From G965216255 sp965216255 (GTDB lineage Bacteria; Bacteroidota; Rhodothermia; Rhodothermales; Bin80), in the NCBI GenBank assembly GCA_965216255.1, contig OZ244148.1, forward strand, positions 3,968,001 through 4,032,000: a stretch of DNA of 64,000 nucleotides, written 5' to 3'. Position 1 is the first letter of the stretch. Each line of letters begins with the position of its first letter. Positions 9,888 to 19,186 of this stretch are shown piece by piece. Position numbers and translations under genes: made by a program. The notes under the pieces were generated by a model, which did not search any database, had not been told where the DNA came from, and saw nothing but the letters and a program-made list of their open reading frames with translations.

Positions 9888-12800
9888 ATGCAGGAGGAAG
9901 ATCGCAGCCTCTCCCACAGCAGCCCGGAGCCGCCTTCCGGCCTGAGGACCGCGCTGGATGTGCTCCGAAGGCAGCTCCTGGACATTGGCAAGCGAAACCG
10001 GCTCGTCAATGCGCCCCTGCGCAAGAAGCGCAAGAACAAGCTGGACATAGAGGACGAGCGCAGCGACGAAGTCTTCCGGATCCTGTACCTGGAGCGGAAA
10101 AGGATGTCGTTTGAGCCGCTGCGGCAATCGCATCCATCCGAGTCCGCCGAGCCCTGTTTCTTTAACGTCTATGACGAAGAGATTGCCCGTAGCGGACCCA
10201 GCGCCCATCATACGGATTTGCGCCTCCAGGCGCACCTTACGTCAGACGGGCTTCAGAAACAGCTCTTGTCCCTGTACCGGGCTGCGAGGACGCTGGAGGA
10301 AGAGCAGGGTATTAGCGTGCTCTTTCTTGCCATGGGTTACCTGCGCTGGAATGAGAGCGCTACCTCTGATATCGAGCGCTTCGCGCCCCTGATTCTGCTC
10401 CCGGTGGACCTGGTGCGGGAGGGCGCAAGGAGCCGGTTCAAGCTCGTGTTTCGGGACCAGGATCTGGAGCCCAATCATTCGCTGCGCATGATGCTCTCGA
10501 GCGACTTCGACGTGACGCTCCCGGGTTATCCCGAAAGAGAGGGCTGGCTGCCGTCGGAATACTTTGCGCAGGTACGCGATGCGGTTTCTTCGCGGACAAG
10601 ATGGAGCGTCGCGGACGATGCCATGGAACTGAGCTTCTTTTCATTCGCCAAGTTCCTGATGTGGCGCGACCTGGCACCGGAGTCGCTGGCTGGTACCGCA
10701 GAGAGCGGGTTGCTGGAGCACCTGCTCCTGGGCGGCGTGGATGCGGGCGGAAGCGTCGTCTCGGCGAACGAGAACCTTGACAGCCGCTTTCCGGATCCGA
10801 GGGACCTCTGCCATGTTCTGGACGCGGACTCGTCCCAGGCGCAGGTGATCGCCGCGGCGCGCGATGGCAGGAACCTGGTGGTGCAGGGCCCGCCCGGCAC
10901 GGGCAAGTCGCAGACCATTGCCAACATCATTGCATCCTCGATCATGGACGGCAAGCGCGTGCTGTTCGTGGCGGAGAAGCGGGCGGCCCTCGACGTGGTC
11001 TTTGCCCGACTGGAGCAGTGCGGGCTCGCTCCGCTGTGCCTGGAGCTTCATTCCCACAAGGCGAACCGGCGGGCGGTCTACGAGGATCTGAAGCGGACGC
11101 TGCAGTTGGGTCGTCCGGCAGCTGTCGCCAACCGGGAATACGCGCGCGTACGCGAAGTCCGGGACGAACTCAACCGGATGTCGGCGCTCCTGCATCGGGT
11201 GGACGAGGCGACCGGCGAGACACCGTATTCGGTCATAGGCACGCTGAGCAAGCTGGATGCCGGAAATTGGCAAAAACCCGACCTGGCACTGCCGGCCGCT
11301 GCAACCTGGAGCAAGGAGGCCTTCGCGGAGCGGCTTACCGCTACGCAGACCCTGGCCGCGCTGACGCAGGAGTATGGCCGAGAGGCGTTTCACGTCTGGC
11401 GCGGCGCTGCCCGGCGCTTGTCCTATCCCGAGCGCCGGCGGCTTGCCGTGCGCCTCGGTAGTGCGGCCCGCGCATTGCAGGCGCTCGAGCAGCAGGTCCG
11501 GGAGGCATCGGCGGCGGCCAGCGTTACGTGCGAGCCTTCAAGCTGCGCGGTAGATTTCCTCGTGCATGTGCTCGAGCACCTCGGCGCAATGCCCGGGCCG
11601 GTGGAAGGCATCCTGGGGCGGGATGACCTGATGCGCTCCCTTGGCGATGCACACGGGCTGTGCGACCAGATTCATGCCGCGCAAGACCTCCGGGAGGGGC
11701 TCGGCGCCGAGGTGGCGCAGGTCGCGTTTACTCTCGAGTGGGCAGCGGTGCGCATGGCTCTCGTGGCGAAGGGAACCTCCTGGTTCCGGTGGCTGAGCGG
11801 TTCGTACCGCAGGGCCGCCGCGCAGCTGAAGTCGGTGCTTAGGGAAAGCCCGCCCGCGAACGCCAGGGATCGCCTTCAGTTGGTGGATCGCTTAATGGAG
11901 TACCGGGCATATTGTCGAGATATCGCTGCCCGGCGCGAGTTGGGGCGCATGGTTTTTGGGACCGCTTGGCAGGAGGCGGCGACTACCCTTGAGCCCTTGT
12001 GGCCTGCCTTGGCGTGGATCGCCGCGCTGCGCGCTCTGCTGGGGTCCGTAGAAGCAGTCCGTCGTACAGAGCGTGGCAGTCCGTCGGTCACGGACGCGTC
12101 CAGACTGGTGGCCAGCCTGCAGGGCGGCCATGATGCATGGCGCGCGGCGTGGGCCCATTTGGAGGAGGCTATCCAGCTGGACTTTGCTGCGGCCTTTGAC
12201 GGCACAGCCCGGGAAAGCGTGCCGCTGGCAGCGCTTGGTGCGCGGCTGCAGGCCTGGATCCGGCACACGGACGGGCTCGAAGATTGGCACAGGCTGCATT
12301 CCGCGGCGCGCCACGCCGCGGAGCTAGGGGTGCAGGAGATCAGGCAGCGCCTGGCCAGTGGTGACCTGGCGTCGGAGGTTGCCTCCCGGACGCTGGAGTT
12401 TGTGCGGGCCATGGCTATATGGGAGCGCATGTGCCGCAATGTGCCCGAGCTGCAGCAGATGGATGGGGCGGACCGCTCCAGCAAGGTAGAGGAATTTCGG
12501 AAGCTGGATGTCCGGCTGCAGGCGCTGGCGGCCCAGGAGATTGCCCTTGCCCATTATGGGCGCTTGCCTGTGGGCTCGGCGGGGCAGGTAGGCATCCTGC
12601 GCGGAGAAGCCAACAAGAAGACACGCCACATGCGGCTCCGCAGGCTGCTCGAGGTAGCCGGCGAAGCCGTCGCGACGGTAAAGCCCGTGTTTCTTATGAG
12701 CCCCATGTCGGTGGCCCAGTTCCTGCGCCCCGGAGGGCTCACGTTCGATGTGCTGCTGATAGACGAGGCCAGCCAGGTCCGGCCTGCCGATGCCCTGGGT

Positions 12801-14603
12801 GCTACCATGCGGGCACGCCAGATCGTAGTAGTGGGGGACCAGAAACAGATGCCTCCCACATCGTTCTTTGACCGGCAGGTGGAAGGGGATGATTTCAACG
12901 GCGTGGAAGACATACAGGCCGCGCAGGTGGGGGACATGGAGAGTATCCTGTCCCTTTGTGAATCCCGGGCCATGCCAGAGGGCATGCTCCTGTGGCACTA
13001 CCGGTCCCGCCATCCGTCACTGATAGCGGTATCCAACCATGTCTTTTACAATAACGACCTGATCTGCCCGCCTAGCCCGGGCATGCCCGGCAAGAGCCTG
13101 GGATTCTCTTTTGTCTGGGTAGATGGCATCTACGACCGTGGAGGCAGGCGCGACAACGTGCGCGAGGCGGAGGTGGTGTGCGACCACGTACTGGAACATG
13201 TTCGCACGTTTCCGGCCGAGAGTCTCGGCGTCGTGGGCCTTTCGGTAGCCCAGCGGGATGCCATCCTGAACAGGATCGAATACCTGCGAAGCCAGCACCC
13301 GGAGCTGGATGCGTACTGCCAGGAAAACAGGGAGGACGCCTTCTTTGTCAAGAATCTGGAGAATGTGCAGGGCGACGAGCGCGACGTTATCTTCGTCTCC
13401 ATCGGCTATGGTAGGGATAGCGGCGGGTACATGTCCCAGTCCTTCGGGCCCATCTCCGGCGCCGGCGGCGAACGCAGGCTGAACGTCCTCTTCACGCGGA
13501 GCCGCAAACGGTGCTGCGTCTTCAGTTCCATCCGCCACGGGGATATCCGCCTGGATGCAAAACATGCGGGCCCCCGCGTGCTGCGACGCTACCTCAAGTA
13601 CGCCGAAACTGGTGAGCTGGACATTCCCGTGGTTACCGGTGCCGAGATGGACAGCCCATTCGAGGAGGCGGTGGCCCATGCCCTCGCGTCACACGGCTAC
13701 CACGTGGCCGCGCAGGTGGGCTCGGCCGGGTTCAGGATCGATCTGGCCGTGTTCGACCCGGAAGACGAAAACCGATTCATTCTGGCCGTGGAATGCGACG
13801 GCGCGCGGTACCATTCCTCAAGCTGGGCCCGAGAGCGGGACCGGCTGCGCCAGACCGTGCTAGAGCAAAAGGGATGGGTCTTTCACCGAATCTGGAGCAC
13901 CGACTGGTTCTACAATCGGGGCGCGGAGGAACGCAAGTTACTCCGGGCGATCGACAGGGCCCGGAGCGCAGAGCCAGCGGTGACGGCCAGGACAATGGTG
14001 CCTGTTGACATCGGGCGCACTGCCGAAGCGAAGGCCTCGGAGCCAGCCGTGGAGCCGTATCGAGAGGCCTTGTTTGATGTGCCTGGCTTCTCTGATCTGG
14101 CCCAGGCCGAGATAAGCACCGTGGTAGATTGCGTGCGCAGGATTGTGGAGATCGAGGGGCCGGTGCATGTAGACATCGTAACGCGCAGGCTGACTGTCTT
14201 GTGGGGCCACACTCGCACGGGATCCAAGATTCGGCAGGCGTGCCAGGCAGCCATCCAGGCCGCCCGGCGGACAGGCCTGATTTGCCATACGCCGCTCCGT
14301 TCTTGCGAATTCGTCTCCAGCGCCGAGGTGCCGGACCCTGTCGTTCGTGACCGAAGCGGTGTAACGCTGGCGCAGCTTCGCCAGGTGGAAATGCTGCCGC
14401 CAACCGAGATCGACGTGGCCCTGCTTAGCGCCGTGGAACGCAATATTGCCATCGGTGCGCGGGATGCCACCAGGGAGATTGCCCGCATGCTTGGATTTGG
14501 CCGTACGCCAGCGGATCTCTACGAACTGGTTAATCGCCGCATGGACGTGTTGTTGGCCAAGGGAACGCTTTCCGGAGATTCAGGGCTTCTCCGACTGACA
14601 TGA
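9888..14603 (+). CDS. DUF4011-helicase-nuclease-DUF3320 protein (Hhe-like)
   Basis: This is a 1571-aa superfamily 1 helicase-nuclease. A DUF4011-like N-terminus (residues about 15-300, RRQLLDIGKRNRLVN) precedes Walker A GPPGTGKSQT near residue 335. After a long insertion of about 600 residues come Walker B LLIDEAS and GDQKQMPP (about 957-985). Motifs QGDERDVIFVS and LNVLFTRSRK are COG1112/UPF1-like. Next is a Vsr/DUF559-like endonuclease fold (about 1250-1350) with RIDLAVF and AVECDGARYH, then a DUF3320 winged-helix-like segment (about 1395-1480). Single proteins of this architecture are known as the Hhe antiphage gene; the function here is inferred from architecture only. It overlaps the next gene by ATGA, so the two are translationally coupled. 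All helicase motifs I looked for are intact. Confidence 0.88.
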   Translation: MQEEDRSLSHSSPEPPSGLRTALDVLRRQLLDIGKRNRLVNAPLRKKRKNKLDIEDERSDEVFRILYLERKRMSFEPLRQSHPSESAEPCFFNVYDEEIARSGPSAHHTDLRLQAHLTSDGLQKQLLSLYRAARTLEEEQGISVLFLAMGYLRWNESATSDIERFAPLILLPVDLVREGARSRFKLVFRDQDLEPNHSLRMMLSSDFDVTLPGYPEREGWLPSEYFAQVRDAVSSRTRWSVADDAMELSFFSFAKFLMWRDLAPESLAGTAESGLLEHLLLGGVDAGGSVVSANENLDSRFPDPRDLCHVLDADSSQAQVIAAARDGRNLVVQGPPGTGKSQTIANIIASSIMDGKRVLFVAEKRAALDVVFARLEQCGLAPLCLELHSHKANRRAVYEDLKRTLQLGRPAAVANREYARVREVRDELNRMSALLHRVDEATGETPYSVIGTLSKLDAGNWQKPDLALPAAATWSKEAFAERLTATQTLAALTQEYGREAFHVWRGAARRLSYPERRRLAVRLGSAARALQALEQQVREASAAASVTCEPSSCAVDFLVHVLEHLGAMPGPVEGILGRDDLMRSLGDAHGLCDQIHAAQDLREGLGAEVAQVAFTLEWAAVRMALVAKGTSWFRWLSGSYRRAAAQLKSVLRESPPANARDRLQLVDRLMEYRAYCRDIAARRELGRMVFGTAWQEAATTLEPLWPALAWIAALRALLGSVEAVRRTERGSPSVTDASRLVASLQGGHDAWRAAWAHLEEAIQLDFAAAFDGTARESVPLAALGARLQAWIRHTDGLEDWHRLHSAARHAAELGVQEIRQRLASGDLASEVASRTLEFVRAMAIWERMCRNVPELQQMDGADRSSKVEEFRKLDVRLQALAAQEIALAHYGRLPVGSAGQVGILRGEANKKTRHMRLRRLLEVAGEAVATVKPVFLMSPMSVAQFLRPGGLTFDVLLIDEASQVRPADALGATMRARQIVVVGDQKQMPPTSFFDRQVEGDDFNGVEDIQAAQVGDMESILSLCESRAMPEGMLLWHYRSRHPSLIAVSNHVFYNNDLICPPSPGMPGKSLGFSFVWVDGIYDRGGRRDNVREAEVVCDHVLEHVRTFPAESLGVVGLSVAQRDAILNRIEYLRSQHPELDAYCQENREDAFFVKNLENVQGDERDVIFVSIGYGRDSGGYMSQSFGPISGAGGERRLNVLFTRSRKRCCVFSSIRHGDIRLDAKHAGPRVLRRYLKYAETGELDIPVVTGAEMDSPFEEAVAHALASHGYHVAAQVGSAGFRIDLAVFDPEDENRFILAVECDGARYHSSSWARERDRLRQTVLEQKGWVFHRIWSTDWFYNRGAEERKLLRAIDRARSAEPAVTARTMVPVDIGRTAEAKASEPAVEPYREALFDVPGFSDLAQAEISTVVDCVRRIVEIEGPVHVDIVTRRLTVLWGHTRTGSKIRQACQAAIQAARRTGLICHTPLRSCEFVSSAEVPDPVVRDRSGVTLAQLRQVEMLPPTEIDVALLSAVERNIAIGARDATREIARMLGFGRTPADLYELVNRRMDVLLAKGTLSGDSGLLRLT

Positions 14604-15532
14604 CCCCTTCCGTACGGGATACTCCCATGGTAGCCATTGCCCCCGGCAGCTGGTATATCGACGTAGAATACAGGCGCACGCCCCATCTGATCGCCTGTGC
14701 GGTGCTGCAGACCGAGGCGGGACTCCTCCTGGTGGATCCGGGCCCCACCGTTTCCTTGGGTGCGCTGGAGGCGGGTCTTGTCGCCGGGTTTGAGTCGGTG
14801 CACGGACTGCTTTTGACGCACATCCATCTGGATCATGCGGGTGCGGCGGGCAGTCTCGTTAGAAAGTATCCCCATTTGCGGGTCTATGTGCATGCAAGGG
14901 GTGCCCGCCACCTGGTGCAGCCGGCGCGTCTGCTGGCGAGCGCCCGGCGCATTTACGGGGACCGCATGGAGGCGATCTGGGGCGATGTCCTGTCGGTGCC
15001 AGCGTCCAATGTGGAGGCGCTTCAGGGGGGCGAGACGCTTGATATCGGAGGTCGGAGGCTGCACGTAGCCTACACGCCGGGACATGCAGGCCACCACGTA
15101 TGTTTTTTGGACGAGGCAACGGGGACGGCCCTGGCCGGTGACACGGCCGGCATGCGGGTCTTGGGCGCCCCCTATATTGTGCCCGTGGCGCCGCCACCGG
15201 ACATTCATCTGGAGCAATGGCATGGCAGCCTGGATCTGCTTAAAGCCTGGGAGCCCGAACGGCTATTCGTGACGCACTTTGGAGTTGTCGAGGATGTGGC
15301 CTGGCACTTGGACGAAATGGTTGTATGCCTCGAGTCCTGGGCCGCGCAGGTGCGCGCCTCGCTGGGAGAAGATGATGCGGCGGCCGCGCGGTCTTTCCAC
15401 GAACGCGAAATGGCCAAAATGAGGCGTATTTTAAAGGGCGCAGCCCGCATCCCCTACGGAGTCATGGGGCAGCCCGGCGGGAGCTGGCATGGGCTGGCCC
15501 GGTACTGGCGCCGCGTTAAAGGGCAACCCTAG
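14600..15532 (+). CDS. Metallo-beta-lactamase-fold hydrolase
   Basis: This 310-aa MBL-fold enzyme has the metal-binding THIHLDHAG motif (HxHxDH), a later TPGHAGHH histidine, an ALAGDTAG aspartate and a C-terminal THFG histidine, so both zinc sites look complete. The subfamily resembles generic glyoxalase II-like hydrolases; the substrate is unknown. Its ATG lies inside the stop of the helicase-nuclease gene (ATGA at 14600-14603), so translation is coupled. The thioesterase gene starts 22 bp after its TAG stop. Whether it works with the helicase (for example on a nucleic acid or nucleotide signal) or with the downstream acyl-CoA thioesterase cannot be decided from sequence. Confidence 0.88.
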   Translation: MTPSVRDTPMVAIAPGSWYIDVEYRRTPHLIACAVLQTEAGLLLVDPGPTVSLGALEAGLVAGFESVHGLLLTHIHLDHAGAAGSLVRKYPHLRVYVHARGARHLVQPARLLASARRIYGDRMEAIWGDVLSVPASNVEALQGGETLDIGGRRLHVAYTPGHAGHHVCFLDEATGTALAGDTAGMRVLGAPYIVPVAPPPDIHLEQWHGSLDLLKAWEPERLFVTHFGVVEDVAWHLDEMVVCLESWAAQVRASLGEDDAAAARSFHEREMAKMRRILKGAARIPYGVMGQPGGSWHGLARYWRRVKGQP

Positions 15533-15554
15533 CATCCTCCTTCCACCGTTCGAT

Positions 15555-15983
15555 ATGACATCTATCTGGAAGCAGAGCCTGTCCGCAGAGGACCTTAACA
15601 CCCGGGCTCGCGGCACCATGCTTGAGCATCTGGACATTCGGTTCACGGAGATAGGGGAAGACTATCTGCGCGGCACCATGCCTGTGGACAACCGGACCGC
15701 GCAGCCACTGGGCCTGCTGCATGGAGGGGCAAGCGTCGTGCTTGCCGAGTCGCTCGGTAGTATGGCCGCCTCCCTGTGCGTCGACATGGATCGGTTCTAC
15801 TGCGTGGGCGTGGAAATAAATGCCAATCACTTGCGTGCCGTACGCGAGGGCCGGGTTACCGGCACGGCGCGCCCGGTGCACGTGGGCAGACGGACCCAGG
15901 TGTGGCAGATCGACATTCAGGACGATGCCGGGCGTCTGACGGCTGTAAGCCGGCTCACGCTGGCCGTACTGGAGCACCAGTAA
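15555..15983 (+). CDS. menI: Hotdog-fold thioesterase, MenI/YdiI type
   Basis: This 142-aa hotdog protein carries GLLHGGASVVLAESLGSMAA, followed by GVEINANHLR, HVGRRTQVWQI and SRLTLAVL. These closely follow what I remember of E. coli YdiI/MenI, the 1,4-dihydroxy-2-naphthoyl-CoA hydrolase of menaquinone synthesis. The glutamate in LAES is the family's catalytic residue. I chose the ATG at 15555; an upstream in-frame start at 15489 would overlap the MBL gene and add an unrelated 22 residues. It sits between the MBL gene and queE in one plus-strand cluster. A broader PaaI-like acyl-CoA thioesterase activity is the alternative, because no other men gene is in the window. Confidence 0.82.
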   Translation: MTSIWKQSLSAEDLNTRARGTMLEHLDIRFTEIGEDYLRGTMPVDNRTAQPLGLLHGGASVVLAESLGSMAASLCVDMDRFYCVGVEINANHLRAVREGRVTGTARPVHVGRRTQVWQIDIQDDAGRLTAVSRLTLAVLEHQ

Positions 15984-15995
15984 TCCATCGCTGTC

Positions 15996-16628
15996 GTGGC
16001 CTACGCCGTCAAGGAGATATTCTATACGCTGCAGGGAGAAGGCGCCCAGACGGGGCGGCCCGCCGTGTTCCTGCGGTTCGTGGGTTGCAACCTGTGGAAC
16101 GGTCTGGAACGGGACCGGCACGCGGCCGTGTGCCAGTTCTGCGATACGGACTTTGTGGGCACCCATGGTCCAGGAGGTGGAATGTTTTCCTCTGCAGAGG
16201 CGTTGGCACGGGCCGTAGTCGCGGTATGGCCGGAAGGAGGGCGGAAGCCCTTCGTCGTATGCACCGGCGGCGAACCTCTTCTGCAAATAGACCGGCCGCT
16301 CACGGATGCCCTGCATGTAGCAGGCTTTGAGATTGCCGTCGAGACCAACGGCACCATCGAGGCGCCCGAAGGGCTGGACTGGATCTGCGTAAGCCCGAAA
16401 GCGGGCGCGCCGCTCGTCTTGAGGCGCGGTGACGAGCTCAAGCTCGTGTTTCCGCAAGCCGGCCTGAGCCCCGACCTATTTGAGCACCTTCCGTTTACGC
16501 ACTTCTTCTTGCAGCCGATGGACAGCCCGGAGCGGGCCGCCAACACGCAGGCCGCGATGCGCTACTGCCTGGAGCACCCGCCGTGGCGCCTGAGTCTTCA
16601 AACGCACAAGGTGCTGGGCATTCCGTAG
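15996..16628 (+). CDS. queE: 7-carboxy-7-deazaguanine synthase (radical SAM)
   Basis: This radical SAM enzyme of the queuosine/7-deazapurine pathway converts 6-carboxytetrahydropterin to 7-carboxy-7-deazaguanine. Evidence: the N-terminal IFYTLQGEGAQTGRPAVFLR substrate/SAM region, the widened cluster motif with FVGCNLW, 14 intervening residues and CQFCDTDF, then VCTGGEPLLQ and AVETNGT. Length is 210 aa, typical. The start is GTG at 15996, 12 bp after the thioesterase stop, which implies co-transcription. QueE can serve tRNA modification or DNA 7-deazaguanine modification; no dpd or other que genes are present to decide. The stop TAG lies 5 bp from the converging aminotransferase gene. Confidence 0.93.
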   Translation: MAYAVKEIFYTLQGEGAQTGRPAVFLRFVGCNLWNGLERDRHAAVCQFCDTDFVGTHGPGGGMFSSAEALARAVVAVWPEGGRKPFVVCTGGEPLLQIDRPLTDALHVAGFEIAVETNGTIEAPEGLDWICVSPKAGAPLVLRRGDELKLVFPQAGLSPDLFEHLPFTHFFLQPMDSPERAANTQAAMRYCLEHPPWRLSLQTHKVLGIP

Positions 16629-16633
16629 CCGGA

Positions 16634-17539
16634 CTAAAAGGGTAGAGGATCGCCCTCAGTCCCGGTCTGCTGCCAGTACGCCTCGCGCAGTCTGCACGTG
16701 ACGGGTCCGGCAGTCCCGGCGCCAATCGGACGGCCGTCCACCTCGAGTACCGGGGAGAGCTCGCCCATCGTGCCCGTGGTAAAAACTTCGTCGGCGGCGT
16801 GCACTTCCGCAATAGATATGTTACGCTCTTGCGCCGGTATGCCCAGCGTGCGTGCAAGCTCGAGGACCCTCGCGCGCGTGATGCCCGGCAGACAGCTATC
16901 GGCATGTGGGGTCAGTAGCATGCCGTGCTTCGCCACAAAAATGTTGGTGGCATTGGTTTCGGAGACAAACCCGTGGATGTCAAGCATAATGGCATCGTCC
17001 ACTTCCGCCACGTTGGCCTGAATCTTGGCCAGAATGTTGTTCGCGAGGTTGTTGTGGTGAATCTTGGAGTCCAGGCACTGGGGCGTGTTTCTGCGCACCG
17101 AGGAGGTAATGAGGCGGATGCCTGATGCGGCGTACACGGGCTTTTTCCATTCGGCCACGATGATGAGCGTGGGGCCGAATGTGTTTAGACGGGGGTCCAT
17201 GCCGGATGTGGTCTTGCGGCCCCGCGTAAGGGTTATGCGCACGTGGGTTTCATCCCGCATGCCGTTGGCCTCGAGTGTCTGGAAGAGGGCCCCCTTTATG
17301 GCTTCGCGGCTGGGAACATCGGAAAAGGCCATGGCGCGTGCCGAGTCGAAGAGGCGATTAAGGTGGGCATCCAACTGGAAAACGCGGCCGCGGTAGACTC
17401 GAATGCCTTCCCATACGGCATCGCCGCCCTGCACTACACTGTCGAATACGGAAACCTTGGCTTCGGCGCGGGGCAAGAGTTCTCCACTCACGTAGATGAA
17501 AATGTCGTCGTTGCGCGAATCGGGTAGGCTGATATGCAT
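16634..17539 (-). CDS. ilvE: Class IV aminotransferase (branched-chain / D-amino-acid type)
   Basis: This 301-aa fold-type IV PLP enzyme has the family pattern VVQGGDAVWEGIRVY, ARAMAF and CLDSKIHHNN carrying the likely Schiff-base lysine. VSETNATNIF corresponds to the SExxxxNxF cofactor motif, and TRARVLELA and FTTGTMGELSPV follow. The reaction is probably transamination of branched-chain 2-oxo acids with glutamate, but D-amino-acid transaminases share these motifs. It lies 32 bp downstream of the sulfotransferase-like gene on the same strand, so the two are probably co-transcribed. I remember plant branched-chain aminotransferase-like proteins fusing these same two domains, which supports a joint function. 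Confidence 0.85.
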   Translation of the reverse strand: MHISLPDSRNDDIFIYVSGELLPRAEAKVSVFDSVVQGGDAVWEGIRVYRGRVFQLDAHLNRLFDSARAMAFSDVPSREAIKGALFQTLEANGMRDETHVRITLTRGRKTTSGMDPRLNTFGPTLIIVAEWKKPVYAASGIRLITSSVRRNTPQCLDSKIHHNNLANNILAKIQANVAEVDDAIMLDIHGFVSETNATNIFVAKHGMLLTPHADSCLPGITRARVLELARTLGIPAQERNISIAEVHAADEVFTTGTMGELSPVLEVDGRPIGAGTAGPVTCRLREAYWQQTGTEGDPLPF

Positions 17540-17571
17540 GGCGTTGGCGGGGCTTGGGGTCGGTTATATGC

Positions 17572-18294
17572 CTACGCCCTGAACGCGTGGCCGTAGAGAA
17601 ATTCGTAGTGGGGCCGGCACTCCTCCAGAAGAGGCCGCAGCGACGCCGGGAATGCGGCCGTCTTTGGCCGGTACGGAGCAAACGCCGTTGTTCTATGGAT
17701 GGTGTGGTACCAGTGGGGCGCCCATACGCCGTCCTCGGGCCTCGGCCCCGGCGGCCAGGAGAGCATGCATGCGTCAAACGCGAGGCCCACGGCGTCGCAG
17801 AGCTGCTCCAGTACGCCCCGGGGGTTGAGCAACAGTTCCCGCGCATCGACCACGCACGGCGCACGACCGTGCTCTGCGAGGTAGGTGAATATCTCCCGCT
17901 GGCGCTCGATTGCTGTGTCGGCGAGTGTGGGTTCCGGTACCTGATTGATCAGGGAAGGTAGCATCTCCGCGGGATCCCGAATGAGCATGACCGATGCCAC
18001 CTCGAGCAGGAAGGCCCAGTCCAGCCCCAGGAAGTGATGCCCCATGCTTTTGACAAACAGCACGTTCCGGTCGCAGGAACTGAGGAGGATCTCGCGTACG
18101 ACGCGCTCGCCATCAGTATCCATGGAAGCCAGAATGTCATTGCGACCCGGATGCTGCGCTCCCGTCTGCAGGAGATAGTGGCCATAAACCGGTTCGTCCA
18201 CGACGCGCGTATCCGCCCGCTGTGCAAAAGCGTACATGAGGGCCGTAGAAACGTTACGCGGCCCTGACCATAGCAAAATGCGCAAGACACTCAT
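17572..18294 (-). CDS. P-loop sulfotransferase-like protein
   Basis: This 240-aa protein opens with LLWSGPRNVSTALMYAF, a 5'-phosphosulfate-loop-like P-loop, followed by RVVDEPVYGHYL. VLFVKSMGHHF and MLIRDPAEMLPS look like the sulfotransferase 3'-phosphate-binding core. It resembles the small sulfotransferase-like family found as the N-terminal half of plant branched-chain-aminotransferase-like proteins (SAPRSLSTSLMYSF in my memory of those). The actual donor and acceptor are not known. It is the first gene of a two-gene minus-strand unit with the aminotransferase and diverges from the IMPase gene across a 90-bp gap that must hold both promoters. Confidence 0.75.
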   Translation of the reverse strand: MSVLRILLWSGPRNVSTALMYAFAQRADTRVVDEPVYGHYLLQTGAQHPGRNDILASMDTDGERVVREILLSSCDRNVLFVKSMGHHFLGLDWAFLLEVASVMLIRDPAEMLPSLINQVPEPTLADTAIERQREIFTYLAEHGRAPCVVDARELLLNPRGVLEQLCDAVGLAFDACMLSWPPGPRPEDGVWAPHWYHTIHRTTAFAPYRPKTAAFPASLRPLLEECRPHYEFLYGHAFRA

Positions 18295-18384
18295 GAGGGT
18301 TTTGGAGGTTGTAGAATGGCCGACGTTAATTCAATGCGCGCGCCGTAGTTTCCGATTCTCCATCCAGTTTTCCCCGTCCTCGGC

Positions 18385-19176
18385 ATGGTCAATGTGAGCC
18401 TTATCCGCGAGCTGCTCGAATCGGCAGGAAAGATAGCACTGGATCACTTCCTGTGCGCGGCACCGGAGCGAAAGCAGGATCTGACTTTTGTTACGGTAGC
18501 GGACCTGGAAGTGCAGGAATTCCTTGTAACCGCACTGGATCGGCATTTCCCCGAAGATGGACTGATAGCGGAGGAAAACATCGTTCGCAAGTTTCCCGCA
18601 TCGGGGGAAAGGTATTGGACCATTGACCCGATTGACGGCACCGCCCCGTACGTCGCGGGATTTACCTCGTGGTGCATCGGAATCGGACTTTTGGAGGCGG
18701 GAAGGCCCCTGTGCGGATTCGTATACGTACCGACGACGCGCGAATTCTTTCACGTGGCAGAGCGCGGTGGTGTGTTCCGCAACGGCAGAGAACGTGCGCT
18801 CAAGCCTTGCGATGTGCTCGGGCTGGACACCATTCTGTTGACTCACTCACGCCCGCATCAGCGGCTCCATATTGATGCCGCCTATCCGGGCAAGGTATTC
18901 GTTTTTGGCTCGGCGTGCATCCACATGAGTCTGGTGGCTACGGGCGCGGCCGATGCCGTACTGATAGGCCACGACCGGGTGTGGGACCTCGCGCCGGGCC
19001 TGGCCATGCTCCAGCGCAATGGTGGTACACTGCGCTACATGGGAGGCGAGCAGGTAAGCCTCGAAGCACTGCTGTCCGGAGGGGCTGCTCCCTGGCCTAT
19101 GCTGGGGGGGCGCGCGGCGGTACTGGACCAAATGGAGGAATTTATCCAGTACCGCTCCCCGAGCGTTCTTGCTTAA
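18385..19176 (+). CDS. Inositol-monophosphatase-family phosphatase, copy 1
   Basis: This 263-aa Mg-dependent phosphatase has the three IMPase metal motifs: DGLIAEEN (metal Glu), WTIDPIDGTAPYVAG (DPxDGT) and the C-terminal WDLAPGLAML (WDxAxG-like). Family members hydrolyse inositol-1-phosphate, histidinol phosphate or 3',5'-bisphosphate nucleotides, and the substrate cannot be read off. It forms a tandem duplicate with the next gene: same length, and the same motif order with a SRPHQR/SRLHQQ segment. A link to the neighbouring sulfotransferase-like gene, through dephosphorylation of PAP, is possible but speculative. Confidence 0.85.
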   Translation: MVNVSLIRELLESAGKIALDHFLCAAPERKQDLTFVTVADLEVQEFLVTALDRHFPEDGLIAEENIVRKFPASGERYWTIDPIDGTAPYVAGFTSWCIGIGLLEAGRPLCGFVYVPTTREFFHVAERGGVFRNGRERALKPCDVLGLDTILLTHSRPHQRLHIDAAYPGKVFVFGSACIHMSLVATGAADAVLIGHDRVWDLAPGLAMLQRNGGTLRYMGGEQVSLEALLSGGAAPWPMLGGRAAVLDQMEEFIQYRSPSVLA

Positions 19177-19186
19177 CGGCGACGAA

